64,000 nt of DNA from Chitinophaga sp. MM2321 (lineage in GTDB: Bacteria; Bacteroidota; Bacteroidia; Chitinophagales; Chitinophagaceae). Positions 36,098-45,516 of the stretch are shown piece after piece. Position 1 is the stretch's first letter, and the number at the start of each line of letters is the position of its first letter. The translations under genes were made by a program, and so were the position numbers. The notes under the pieces were generated by a model, which did not search any database, was not told the origin of the DNA, and saw only the letters and a program-made list of their open reading frames with translations. Where the stretch lies: the NCBI RefSeq assembly GCF_964033635.1, contig NZ_OZ035533.1, positions 496,001-560,000 of the forward strand. The letters are read 5' to 3'.

Positions 36098-37384
36098 ATG
36101 AATTCCACAACTTTAGGTAAGTATCGCTGGCGGGTATGTGCACTCTTATTTGTAGCTACCACAATTAACTATATTGACAGGCAGGTGCTGGGTTTGCTGA
36201 AAGGCGATCTTTCACAGGAGTTTAACTGGTCTGAAACGGATTACAGTAACCTGGTCATGGTGTTTTCTGCTGCGTATTCCATCGGGCTGCTTTTTTTCGG
36301 CGGACTGGTAGATAAGGTGGGTTCCAAGCTCGGTTACAGCATCTCTATTATTGTCTGGAGCCTTTCTGCGATGGCACATGCATTGGTACGTTCCACACTC
36401 GGTTTTGGTATTGTGCGTTCCGTACTGGGCGTTAGTGAAGCGGGCAACTTTCCGGCAGCCATTAAGGCTACGGCGGAGTGGTTTCCTAAAAAGGAACGGG
36501 CCCTCGCCACAGGTATTTTCAACAGTGGCTCCAACATTGCCGCAGTAGTAGGTCCCTTAATGGTGTACTGGCTGGCCCGTAACCATGGCTGGCGGCATGC
36601 ATTCCTCTGGACAGGCGCCATCGGCTTTATATGGCTGATCCTGTGGTGGATTTATTATGAAATACCCAGCCGTCAGAAAAATTTATCCAAAGCAGAATTT
36701 GATCATATTCATTCTGACCAGGAAGTAGAAGAAGAAAAACCGAGACCCGTAAAATGGAGCAGGCTCCTGGCGATCAGGCAAACATGGGCTTTTGTTTTTG
36801 GTAAATTACTGACAGATCCGGTGTGGTGGTTTTTCCTTTTCTGGTTACCAACTTACCTGGAATCTATTTTCCACGTTGACATGAAATCCAGCCTGGGATT
36901 GCCTATCATCATTATCTATTCTGTTACCAGCTTTGGTAGTATTGGTGGTGGCTGGCTGTCTTCTCATCTCATTAAAACCGGCTGGCCTGTATTCAGAGCG
37001 CGTAAAGTATCTATGTTGATCTTTGCATTATGTGTAGCTCCTATTATGCTGATCCAGTATACCAATACGCTGTGGATTGCTATCGCATTAATCAGTTTGG
37101 CTACTGCTGCACACCAGGCTTGGTCTGCCACTATCTTCACCACTGCTTCGGATATGTTTCCCAAGCGTGCGGTAAGTTCTGTTGTAGGTATCGGCGGTAT
37201 GGCGGGATCTATTGGTGGTACTTTATTCCCGATAGTGATTGGTACCATGTTGCAACATTACACCGACATGGGTAATATCGGGATCGGGTATAACCTCCTC
37301 TTCACCATGTGCGGCTTCGCCTATTTGCTGGCCTGGGGAGTGATGCACCTGTTTGCACCAAAAATGGAACAGGTAAAACTGTAA
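36098..37384 (+). CDS. MFS transporter, hexuronate (ExuT-like, ACS family)
   Basis: A 428-residue major facilitator with 12 predicted helices. TTINYIDRQVLGLLKGDLSQ in helix 1 is the signature of the anion:cation symporter family, to which the hexuronate carrier ExuT belongs. RSVLGVSEAGNFPAAIKATAEWFP is a further family mark. It lies downstream of eda and is convergent with uxaA. Uptake of galacturonate, glucuronate or unsaturated uronates is inferred from the neighbours. It may have its own operator-controlled promoter in the eda 3' end. Confidence 0.9.
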   Translation: MNSTTLGKYRWRVCALLFVATTINYIDRQVLGLLKGDLSQEFNWSETDYSNLVMVFSAAYSIGLLFFGGLVDKVGSKLGYSISIIVWSLSAMAHALVRSTLGFGIVRSVLGVSEAGNFPAAIKATAEWFPKKERALATGIFNSGSNIAAVVGPLMVYWLARNHGWRHAFLWTGAIGFIWLILWWIYYEIPSRQKNLSKAEFDHIHSDQEVEEEKPRPVKWSRLLAIRQTWAFVFGKLLTDPVWWFFLFWLPTYLESIFHVDMKSSLGLPIIIIYSVTSFGSIGGGWLSSHLIKTGWPVFRARKVSMLIFALCVAPIMLIQYTNTLWIAIALISLATAAHQAWSATIFTTASDMFPKRAVSSVVGIGGMAGSIGGTLFPIVIGTMLQHYTDMGNIGIGYNLLFTMCGFAYLLAWGVMHLFAPKMEQVKL

Positions 37385-37432
37385 TGATGATGTGTATGAT
37401 TTAAAAAGATGTAAGCGGATAACAATAAAATT

Positions 37433-37478
37433 AAAGAAAGATGCCCGTTCCGGATAAACCAGAACAGGCATCTTTCTT
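37433..37478. terminator. Bidirectional terminator between the MFS gene and uxaA
   Basis: Arms [25 protein letters not shown] (left, 37433-37453; 21 bases, last pairs weaker) and AGAACAGGCATCTTTCTT (right, 37461-37478) with G-U pairs. A-rich on the left and T-rich on the right, so it serves both convergent genes. Confidence 0.8.
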
Positions 37479-37536
37479 CATTATTATTCATCCATACAAT
37501 CCGCTGAAACCAGCGCCATTATACGAATAATTTATA

Positions 37537-39183
37537 TCACAGTGATACGCCTCTCTTCCAGGGAATAAAATCATCCTGGTGCAGTTGTTCTGCCTTTGTA
37601 TATACTTCACCGCTGGCAGTCTGAATGACATATTCAAGGATCTGTTCACCTACTTCAGCAATGCTATGCTGACCGCTGATAATAGTGCCGGTATTGATAT
37701 CAATGATATCAGGCATGCGGGTGGCGAGCCTGGTATTGGTAGCCAGTTTCAATACAGGTGCAATAGGATTGCCTGTAGGGGTACCAAGACCGGTGGTAAA
37801 CAATACCACGTTGGCGCCGGAACCTACTTCTGCAGAGGTGGATTCCACATCATTACCGGGTGTACATAAAAGGTTCAGACCGGGTTTGGTGACATACTCT
37901 GTATAATCCAGTACAGCTGTTACCGGTGAAGTACCACCTTTTTTTGCTGCACCGGCAGATTTAATCGCGTCGGTGATCAGGCCATCTTTGATATTACCGG
38001 GAGAAGGATTCATATGGAAACCTGAACCTACCGATTGTGCCTGTGTTTCATACGCACGCATAATGCGGATGAATTTATCTGAAGTGGCTTCAGATTCACA
38101 ACGGTTGATCAGTTCCTGTTCCACACCGCATAATTCCGGAAACTCAGATAAGATAGAAGTGCCACCCAGCGCCACCAGCAGGTCGGAGGTATGTCCTACT
38201 GCAGGGTTGGCGGAAATGCCGGAGAAACCATCGGAGCCACCGCACTCCAGTCCGATCACCAGTTTTGATAACGGGCTTGGCTGGCGTGTTAGTTTGTTGG
38301 CTTCCACCAATGCGAGGAAAGTATCTTTAATCGCGGATGACAGCATCGCAAATTCGGAAGCACTCTTCTGCTGTTCGTATACCAGTACTGGTTTGTTGAA
38401 TTGCGGATTCAGTTTTTTTAGTGATTCCTGTAAGATGGATACCTGTGCATGCTGGCATCCCAGGCTCAGGATAGTGGCGCCCGCTACATTGGAATGATGG
38501 ATGTATCCTGCCAGCAGCGCACACAATGCGTCTGAGTCCTGGCGGGTACCGCCGCAGCCTCCTTCGTGGGTGAGGAACTTGATACCATCAATATTCGGGA
38601 ATACAATGTTTCGTTTATCCGTTTTCGTTAGTGCGTCTGCTTCATATTCCCTGATCGCTGCTATATTACCACTTTTATAAAGCGATACGAGATCCTGTAC
38701 CTGTTCATTATAAACTTCTGCCGGAGAAAATCCCAGTCCTTTTTCAAAAGCGGTTTTGATCACGTTCACATTTCTGTTCTCACAAAATACCAGGGGAATT
38801 ACCAGCCAGTAGTTGCGGGTACCTACCTGTCCGTCTTCCCGGTGATAACCCATAAAGGTGCGGTCTTTCCACTTGCTTATATCCGGTGCCTGCCATTGCA
38901 GGGCGCCGTCTTTTTCATGGAAGGAGTTGGCATCGTGGACAACATTTTCGGTAGTGATGCTTTCCCCTTTTGCCAGGGGTTTGGTGGCTTTTCCAACCAG
39001 TACGCCGTACATGGTAATAGGCGCTCCGGCATTGATATCGTTAATCAGGAATTTATGTTTAGCGGAAATATTTTGCTGAAGCTGAATCGTATGACCATTA
39101 AAGGATATATCGGTACCTGCCGGGAGATCCTGTAGAGCAACCAGCACATTATCGTCAGGATGAATTTGTAAATAAGTGTTCAT
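37537..39183 (-). CDS. uxaA: Altronate dehydratase (UxaA, full-length fused form)
   Basis: A 548-residue iron-dependent hydro-lyase that converts altronate to KDG. The N-terminal SAF domain (residues about 1-90) begins YLQIHPDDNVLVALQDL. The large C-terminal UxaA domain has FMGYHREDGQVGTRNYW, HEGGCGG, LGCQHAQ and GLECGGSDGFSGISANPA. Start taken at ATG 39183, because the eight residues upstream in frame look non-native and a near-consensus -7 element (TACTTTAG) lies five bases before it. It is convergent with the MFS gene and divergent from the heparinase-like gene. Confidence 0.93.
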   Translation of the reverse strand: MNTYLQIHPDDNVLVALQDLPAGTDISFNGHTIQLQQNISAKHKFLINDINAGAPITMYGVLVGKATKPLAKGESITTENVVHDANSFHEKDGALQWQAPDISKWKDRTFMGYHREDGQVGTRNYWLVIPLVFCENRNVNVIKTAFEKGLGFSPAEVYNEQVQDLVSLYKSGNIAAIREYEADALTKTDKRNIVFPNIDGIKFLTHEGGCGGTRQDSDALCALLAGYIHHSNVAGATILSLGCQHAQVSILQESLKKLNPQFNKPVLVYEQQKSASEFAMLSSAIKDTFLALVEANKLTRQPSPLSKLVIGLECGGSDGFSGISANPAVGHTSDLLVALGGTSILSEFPELCGVEQELINRCESEATSDKFIRIMRAYETQAQSVGSGFHMNPSPGNIKDGLITDAIKSAGAAKKGGTSPVTAVLDYTEYVTKPGLNLLCTPGNDVESTSAEVGSGANVVLFTTGLGTPTGNPIAPVLKLATNTRLATRMPDIIDINTGTIISGQHSIAEVGEQILEYVIQTASGEVYTKAEQLHQDDFIPWKRGVSL

Positions 39184-39463
39184 AAAAGCTAAAGTAGTAA
39201 ATATCACTTCCTGCGGGTAATACTAAAATGTTAATCCATGATGAGATTTTGACTATTTGGTATAACAGCTGGAATGTTTGATGGTAGCAAGTTACGAATG
39301 AATTGGTAAATGTTAATTTTCAATTAATAATTAACAAATAGCTATTGGATAGCAGTAGCAGCCGGTTATGCGTCAAAACAGCCGGATAGGCGGCAATTAT
39401 TATTTTATAATATAGCTATAACACATGGTATGTATTTTTTATCTTACAGAAAATAATTGTCAG

Positions 39464-41428
39464 ATGTACATTAAAAGAATAGCATGTAGCATATGCCTGC
39501 TTGCAGGGCTTTTCATTACATTGTCTGTGAAGGCACAGGAGCAACGATCTCCCCGTAATTACCTGTATAAAACCTGGCAGCAGGCTGGCGGCGCAGCGGC
39601 TTTTAGTGAGGTAGACAGCTGGAAGAAAACACGCTCCGCAGCCATTACGGCTAAAATAAAGCAGTTACCGGCAGCAACCCGCAAGGCGCTGCTGTCCGGC
39701 GCCGATAAAGCCATGCTTTTTACCTGGCCGATATTACCAGCCACATTATACCTCGAATACCGCGATAACGGAAACCGGTCGAATTATGAAAATGCGCAGT
39801 TTGAACGGCGGCAGGTCTTGTCTGCACTGGTTGTTGGAGAACTGGCAGATGGCCGGGGAAAGTACCTGCCGCAAATCGTAAACGGATTATGGGCTATCCT
39901 GGAGGAAAGCACCTGGGTAATACCGGCGCATATCAGCGGTCAGAAAGCGGGTACAGACCTGGCAGATCCTACCGATCCTATTGTAGACCTGTTTGCCGGA
40001 GAAACCGCCTCAACAATCAGCTGGGCGCAGTTCCTGCTGCATGATCAGCTGGAAAAGTTTTCGCCAGTAGTGAACAAGCGCATTGCCTATGAGCTGAACC
40101 AGCGCATCATCACTCCTTATCTGCAACGCGATGATTTCTGGTGGATGGGTTTCAATGGAAGCGAGGTTAACAACTGGAATGTCTGGATCAATACCAATGT
40201 GCTGCAAACAGCTTTACTGAGTGTAAATGGAACGGCTATACGAAACCGTGTTATTGAAAAAACAATCCGCAGCAGCGATAATTTTGTAAACGGTTATCCG
40301 GATGACGGAGGCTGCGATGAAGGCCCTTCTTACTGGGGGCATGCCGGCGGAAAACTGATTGAATTTATCACCTGGCTCGATAACGCTTCCGGGCATAAAC
40401 TGAATTGGCGTGATAATGAATTGATCCATCAGATAGGCACCTATATTTATAAAATGCATGTAGACAGTAACCGCTTTGTAAATTTTGCGGATGCTTCTGC
40501 CCATACTATTCCGCCGCCACATACGGTTTATCTGTATGCAACAGCCTTCAACGATCCTTTGATGAAGGGGTTTGCCGCTTATCTTTACAGGTTGGCCAAC
40601 CCTGATCCGCTGCAACTGAATACATCTTCCCTGGCATTTTTTATTTATGACCTGGAGAGCAGGGATGCATTGCTGGCCACTACGCCGGCAGCGCCTTATA
40701 CGGCTGTTAACTGGCTACCGGACCTGCAGGTATTATCCCTGCGATCGCAGGCGGGTACTGCAAAAGGCTTGTTCTTTGCAGCTTTGGGAGGTCATAATGC
40801 CGAAAGTCATAACCATAATGATGTAGGTAATTTTGTGTTGTATATGGACGGAAAGCCTGCACTGATCGATGTTGGCGTGGGTGTGTATACCAAGCAGACC
40901 TTCAGTGCCGACCGTTATAAATTATGGTACATGCAATCACAATGGCATAACTGTCCTACGGTGAATGGTGTGCAGCAGCAGGAGGGGCGCAGGTTCCGGG
41001 CGAATGACGTGCATTTCAGCGAAGGTAAACAGGAACGTATTTTAAGTATGGACATTGCCGCCGCCTATCCTGCTACCGCCCAGGTGAAAACATGGAAACG
41101 CACTTTTACCTTTACCCCCGCCGCTGAAAGGCTGCAACTGAAAGAAGAATACCAGCTGACAGCCTGGAAAGAGCCATTCAGGTTACATTTTATGACTGTT
41201 TTACCCGTAGATGCAAGAACGCCGGGAAAGATTATATTAAAAGGCATCGGCTGCAACCTGGTGATGACCTATGATCCTGCTTTGTTTGAAGTTATCATGG
41301 AGCAACAGGCAGTCAACGACGCCCGTTTATCCCCGGTATGGGGTAACCAGGTAACACGTATCAGCCTGAAAGCCCACAAGGAAGCCCTGAGTGGCGCGCA
41401 TGAGGTGGGATTTGTGATGAGCAGATAG
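39464..41428 (+). CDS. Heparinase II/III-family polysaccharide lyase, exported
   Basis: A 654-residue predicted secreted lyase. MYIKRIACSICLLAGLFITL is a Sec signal peptide ending at KAQ, so the start at 39464 is preferred to the upstream ATG at 39425. The N-terminal half forms an alpha/alpha toroid (WMGFNGSEVNNWNVWIN, DEGPSYWGHAGG). The C-terminal heparinase II/III beta-sandwich begins near residue 430 with GGHNAESHNHNDVGNFVLYM. Lyases of this group cut uronic-acid polysaccharides by beta-elimination and leave a 4,5-unsaturated uronate, the substrate of the GH88/GH105 enzymes nearby. The exact polymer is unknown. Confidence 0.87.
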   Translation: MYIKRIACSICLLAGLFITLSVKAQEQRSPRNYLYKTWQQAGGAAAFSEVDSWKKTRSAAITAKIKQLPAATRKALLSGADKAMLFTWPILPATLYLEYRDNGNRSNYENAQFERRQVLSALVVGELADGRGKYLPQIVNGLWAILEESTWVIPAHISGQKAGTDLADPTDPIVDLFAGETASTISWAQFLLHDQLEKFSPVVNKRIAYELNQRIITPYLQRDDFWWMGFNGSEVNNWNVWINTNVLQTALLSVNGTAIRNRVIEKTIRSSDNFVNGYPDDGGCDEGPSYWGHAGGKLIEFITWLDNASGHKLNWRDNELIHQIGTYIYKMHVDSNRFVNFADASAHTIPPPHTVYLYATAFNDPLMKGFAAYLYRLANPDPLQLNTSSLAFFIYDLESRDALLATTPAAPYTAVNWLPDLQVLSLRSQAGTAKGLFFAALGGHNAESHNHNDVGNFVLYMDGKPALIDVGVGVYTKQTFSADRYKLWYMQSQWHNCPTVNGVQQQEGRRFRANDVHFSEGKQERILSMDIAAAYPATAQVKTWKRTFTFTPAAERLQLKEEYQLTAWKEPFRLHFMTVLPVDARTPGKIILKGIGCNLVMTYDPALFEVIMEQQAVNDARLSPVWGNQVTRISLKAHKEALSGAHEVGFVMSR

Positions 41429-41500
41429 CCCAAAGATCCAAAGAAAAATAAGGCGTAAAATGAACCCACAGGAACTTTTTTTTGGTAAATGTTTGAATAT

Positions 41501-41514
41501 TGCAAACGTTTGCA
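41501..41514. promoter_or_regulatory. LacI-type operator TGCAAACGTTTGCA, site 2 (upstream of kduI)
   Basis: Identical 14-bp palindrome to the site at 36008, here intergenic and 53 bp before the kduI ATG. It is well placed to overlap the promoter of the kduI-GH105-kduD-lacI unit. Confidence 0.75.
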
Positions 41515-41567
41515 TTAAATTAGAGAAATCCGGGACTTTCTTAAATAAAAACACCCAACAATAATAT

Positions 41568-42410
41568 ATGAGCACACAGTATGATTCAAGGTATGCGAGC
41601 AGCCCTGCAGAAGTGAAGCACATGGATACCGCGCAGTTGAGACAAGCTTTTTTGATAGAGAAGATTTTTGAGGCAGATAATATATCCTGGGTACACACCC
41701 ATTATGACCGTTATCTCACCGGCGGGGCGATGCCTGTAAAAGGTCCGGTGACACTGGAAACCATCGACCTGTTAAAGGCAGGCTATTTCCTGGAAAGACG
41801 GGAGTTGGGCATGATCAACGTAGGGGGAGACGGCATTGTAGTAGTAGACGGTGAAAAGTTTGAGCTGTCTTTTAAAGAAGCCCTGTATATCGGAAAAGGA
41901 AAGCAGGAAGTCGTGTTTCATAGTAAGCATGCACAACAACCGGCCAAATTTTACCTGAATTCCACACCAGCGCATCATGGCTATCCTACGCGCAAAGTGT
42001 CGAAAAGCGAAGCGGAAGTGGTAACACTGGGTACGCTGGAAACATCTAATCACCGCGCTATTAATAAGCTGTTGGTAAATAGTGTACTGGAAACATGCCA
42101 GCTGCAGATGGGCATGACGGAGCTGAAACCCGGCAGTGTATGGAATACGATGCCGGCACATACGCACGACAGAAGAATGGAAGTATATTTTTATTTCGAA
42201 GTGCCGGAAGGGCAATCTGTATGTCACTTTATGGGACAACCACAGGAAACCCGTCATATATGGATGCAGAATGAACAGGCCGTGATTTCACCGCCCTGGT
42301 CTATCCATGCAGGCGCGGGTACCGCCAACTATACCTTTATATGGGGAATGGCCGGCGAAAATCTCGACTATGGCGATATGGATCATTGCAAGATCAACGA
42401 TTTACGTTAA
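41568..42410 (+). CDS. kduI: 5-dehydro-4-deoxy-D-glucuronate isomerase
   Basis: A 280-residue cupin isomerase that turns 5-keto-4-deoxyuronate (DKI), formed spontaneously from unsaturated uronate, into 2,5-diketo-3-deoxygluconate. [20 protein letters not shown] carries zinc-binding His and Glu, and [20 protein letters not shown] the C-terminal His, with [13 protein letters not shown] in the first cupin. Full length. It is preceded by a LacI-type operator and followed 23 bases later by the GH105/DUF4861 gene. Confidence 0.95.
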   Translation: MSTQYDSRYASSPAEVKHMDTAQLRQAFLIEKIFEADNISWVHTHYDRYLTGGAMPVKGPVTLETIDLLKAGYFLERRELGMINVGGDGIVVVDGEKFELSFKEALYIGKGKQEVVFHSKHAQQPAKFYLNSTPAHHGYPTRKVSKSEAEVVTLGTLETSNHRAINKLLVNSVLETCQLQMGMTELKPGSVWNTMPAHTHDRRMEVYFYFEVPEGQSVCHFMGQPQETRHIWMQNEQAVISPPWSIHAGAGTANYTFIWGMAGENLDYGDMDHCKINDLR

Positions 42411-42433
42411 ATAAACCGATAACAGTTGCAATC

Positions 42434-44668
42434 ATGGAAATGAAAAAAACTATAGCAGGAAGCTTGCTGGGCCTTTTTTTCCTGCATACCGGTGTGTCCT
42501 TACATGCCGAAAAGCGGGTGACTACCGAAAAGCAGCCGGCTGTAAAAGCTATACGCACAGATTCCTTCACAGCATCGGCTGTGCGGGCGCAAATGGAAAA
42601 AGTAGCCAGCTGGCAATGGGGGTACATTGATACAAAAGGCTGGCCACGCCGGCAAACGGACTGGACAAACGGCGCTATGTATGCGGGCATGCAGGCACTG
42701 ACCCAGGTAACTGCCAATCCTTATTACGTACAACGACTTGTGCAGGTAGGAAAAGATAACGACTGGAATACAGGACCAGACCGGTTCTTTGCAGATGACT
42801 ACTGTATAGGTCAGCTTTACTCGCAACTATATCCTGTTTATAAAGACCCGGTGATGATCGATAAATTCCGTCTACTGGCAGACAGCATTGTGGCGGCACC
42901 GCATACGGAATCGCTGGAGTGGAAGGACAGGATCAACCGCCGGGAATGGGCCTGGTGTGATGCATTGTTTATGGGACCACCCGCACTGGCTTATTTATCT
43001 ACTGTCACCGGAGATCCCCGCTACCTGGCAACAGCCGCTAAACTATGGTGGAAAACAACTGACTATTTATATAGCAAAGAAGATAGCCTGTACTTCCGGG
43101 ATGGCAGTTATTTTGGGAGAAAGGAAAAGAATGGCGCCAATGTTTTCTGGAGCCGTGGTAATGGCTGGGTAATGGGTGGCCTTGCCCGCGTGATGGACAA
43201 TATGCCTGCTAATCATCCTGACAGGGCACGCTTCCAGGAATTATTCAAACAAATGGCTTACCGCATAGCCGCCCTGCAAAACGCAGATGGCACCTGGCGC
43301 GCGAGCCTCCTGGACCCTGATAGTTATCCTTCTAAAGAAACAAGTGGCACGGGCTTCTTCGTATATGCGTTAATGTGGGGTGTGAATAACGGCCTCCTGC
43401 CGGAGAAAGAATTTATGCCGGTTGTCTACAAAGGATGGCAGGCGTTGGTAGACTGCGTACAGCCTGACGGCAAACTAGGTTTTGTACAGGTGATAGCTGC
43501 TTCACCCGGAAAGGTTACAGCAGACGATACCGCTGCATACGGCGTAGGTGCGTTCCTGTTAGCCGGATCAGAACTGATCAAATATGATCTTCATAAAAAT
43601 TCATCTCCCGATATTATTATAACAAATGCTACCGGTCTTAATCGTGCAGATGAAATAGTGGAAATTCCCTATGAACAATTTACCGCCCGGCTGAACAAGG
43701 CTACCAGACAACATTTCAAGGTAGTTGATATATTGGCTGCACAGGAAATTCCTTACCAGCTGATCTATGAAGGTGGTAAAACACCCAAAAAAGTGTTGCT
43801 ACAGGTAAGCGTTGCACCGGGCGCCAGTGTGAAAGCAGCAGTAGTGGAAGGTACACCCGCACCGGTGACAGCAAAGGCTTACGGCCGTTATGTTCCGGAG
43901 CGTAAAGATGATTATGCCTGGGAAAATGACCGCATTGCATTCCGTATGTATGGCAAGGCGCTTGAAAAATTTCCAAAGGAAATGGCCCATGGCATTGATG
44001 TATGGGCAAAGCGGACCAACGACCTGGTGATTGATACCTGGTATAAGCTGGATAATTATCATCACGACAACGGTCAGGGACTGGATTACTACAGCGTAGG
44101 TCTTACCCTGGGCGCCGGTGACGTGGCGCCATATGGCAAGGATACGATCTATTATCCCAGGAATTATCGTACTTCCAAAACGCTGGATAACGGCCCACTG
44201 CGTACTACTTTCTCACTCACCTACGACACCTGGAAGGCTGGTAATATAGCCGTTTCCGTTACTAAAACCATTTCACTGGATGCAGGCTCGCAACTGAATA
44301 AAATGCAGGTGCAATACAACTTTAAAGGAACTGACATCCCGGTGGTTACCGGCATTGTAAAACGTGCGGAACCCGGAACCGTTTTACTGGATGAAAAAAC
44401 CGGTGTAATGGGTTACTGGGAACCGGTTCATGGGGAAGACGGTACCATGGGACTGGGTTGTGTTTTTGTAAAGGAAGTGCGGGGAATGAAAACAGATCGT
44501 GTACATTTGCTAAGCCCCGGAACTGCCAGTAGTCAACAGCCCTATGTGTATTATACAGGTGCAGCCTGGAGTAAAGGTGGTAAGATCACTTCGGCAGCAG
44601 CATGGTTTAGCTACCTCGAAGCATTTGCACAAAAAATTAAAGAACCGTTGACCGTTACGATGCCATAG
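42434..44668 (+). CDS. GH105/GH88-type unsaturated uronyl hydrolase fused to DUF4861
   Basis: A 744-residue exported two-domain protein. Start chosen at ATG 42434, where MEMKKTIAGSLLGLFFLHTG forms a signal peptide, and an upstream in-frame start would overlap kduI. Residues about 40-380 are an alpha/alpha-barrel of the Glyco_hydro_88 family (DWTNGAMYAGMQALTQ, NRREWAWCDALFMGPPA, WSRGNGWVMGGLARVMD), which hydrolyses the terminal unsaturated uronate. Residues about 395-744 match DUF4861 (ITNATGLNRADEIVEIPYEQ, KRTNDLVIDTWYKLDNYHHD). DUF4861 is often found alone in polysaccharide loci, and fusion suggests it acts on the same oligosaccharide. Confidence 0.87.
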   Translation: MEMKKTIAGSLLGLFFLHTGVSLHAEKRVTTEKQPAVKAIRTDSFTASAVRAQMEKVASWQWGYIDTKGWPRRQTDWTNGAMYAGMQALTQVTANPYYVQRLVQVGKDNDWNTGPDRFFADDYCIGQLYSQLYPVYKDPVMIDKFRLLADSIVAAPHTESLEWKDRINRREWAWCDALFMGPPALAYLSTVTGDPRYLATAAKLWWKTTDYLYSKEDSLYFRDGSYFGRKEKNGANVFWSRGNGWVMGGLARVMDNMPANHPDRARFQELFKQMAYRIAALQNADGTWRASLLDPDSYPSKETSGTGFFVYALMWGVNNGLLPEKEFMPVVYKGWQALVDCVQPDGKLGFVQVIAASPGKVTADDTAAYGVGAFLLAGSELIKYDLHKNSSPDIIITNATGLNRADEIVEIPYEQFTARLNKATRQHFKVVDILAAQEIPYQLIYEGGKTPKKVLLQVSVAPGASVKAAVVEGTPAPVTAKAYGRYVPERKDDYAWENDRIAFRMYGKALEKFPKEMAHGIDVWAKRTNDLVIDTWYKLDNYHHDNGQGLDYYSVGLTLGAGDVAPYGKDTIYYPRNYRTSKTLDNGPLRTTFSLTYDTWKAGNIAVSVTKTISLDAGSQLNKMQVQYNFKGTDIPVVTGIVKRAEPGTVLLDEKTGVMGYWEPVHGEDGTMGLGCVFVKEVRGMKTDRVHLLSPGTASSQQPYVYYTGAAWSKGGKITSAAAWFSYLEAFAQKIKEPLTVTMP

Positions 44669-44725
44669 TGTATGCGTGATGTGTTGTCCCCGAAGGGAGG
44701 TTACGGATAATTAAATTATTACAAC

Positions 44726-45487
44726 ATGGATTTATTTCAGCTAAAAGGAAAGACGGCGCTGGTAACCGGTTGCAAGCGGGGGATCGGTAAAGCGATGGCT
44801 TTGGCGCTGGCATCAGCGGGCGCTGATATTATCGGGGTATCTGCCTCACTGGAACTGACAGGGAGTGAAGTGGAAAAGGAAGTAACCGCATTGGGAAGGA
44901 GCTTTACAGCTTATCAGTGCGATTTCTCCGACCGTGCGGCGCTCTACGCATTTATTAATAAATTACAACAGGATGTACCGGTAATTGATATACTGGTAAA
45001 CAATGCCGGCACCATTATGCGTAAGCCGGCGGCAGAACATCCGGATGAATATTGGGATGAGGTGATGGACACCAATCTGAATGCACCGTTTATACTTACC
45101 CGTGAAATCGGGAAGGGAATGATTGCAAGAGGCAGTGGAAAAGTTATCTTTACGGCATCCCTGCTTACCTTCCAGGGTGGTATTAATGTGCCGGGGTATG
45201 CTGCCAGCAAAGGTGCAGTAGGGTCGCTGGTAAAGGCTTTTGCCAATGAATGGGCCTCCAAAGGGGTGAATGTGAATGCTATTGCGCCTGGTTATATTGC
45301 TACCGACAACACCGCCGCTTTACGGGCGGATGAACAACGCAGCAACTCCATCCTGGACAGGATCCCGGCTGGCCGCTGGGGGGAGCCGGCAGATTTTGCA
45401 GGCCCCGTAATTTTCCTCGCTTCCAAAGCAGGTGATTATGTACATGGCACGATACTTACCGTAGATGGCGGTTGGATGGGAAGATAA
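44726..45487 (+). CDS. kduD: 2-dehydro-3-deoxy-D-gluconate 5-dehydrogenase
   Basis: A 253-residue short-chain dehydrogenase that reduces 2,5-diketo-3-deoxygluconate to KDG. The NAD loop is TGCKRGIGKAMALAL. NNAGTIMRKPAAEHPDEYWD and the catalytic Ser-Tyr-Lys (SLLTF then YAASKGA) are present. GYIATDNTAALRADEQR and DGGWMGR at the end are typical of KduD. It lies 57 bp after the GH105 gene and 29 bp before the LacI-type gene on the same strand. Confidence 0.93.
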   Translation: MDLFQLKGKTALVTGCKRGIGKAMALALASAGADIIGVSASLELTGSEVEKEVTALGRSFTAYQCDFSDRAALYAFINKLQQDVPVIDILVNNAGTIMRKPAAEHPDEYWDEVMDTNLNAPFILTREIGKGMIARGSGKVIFTASLLTFQGGINVPGYAASKGAVGSLVKAFANEWASKGVNVNAIAPGYIATDNTAALRADEQRSNSILDRIPAGRWGEPADFAGPVIFLASKAGDYVHGTILTVDGGWMGR

Positions 45488-45516
45488 GAGGAACAATTAC
45501 AGCTAATTGCTAAAAA

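Noticed and set aside
39425..39463. Upstream ATG for the heparinase-like gene
   Set aside because: The ATG at 39464 gives a clean signal peptide; the 13 residues before it would disrupt it.
42341..42433. Upstream in-frame start for the GH105/DUF4861 gene
   Set aside because: It would overlap kduI by about 70 bases and bury the signal peptide that begins at 42434.
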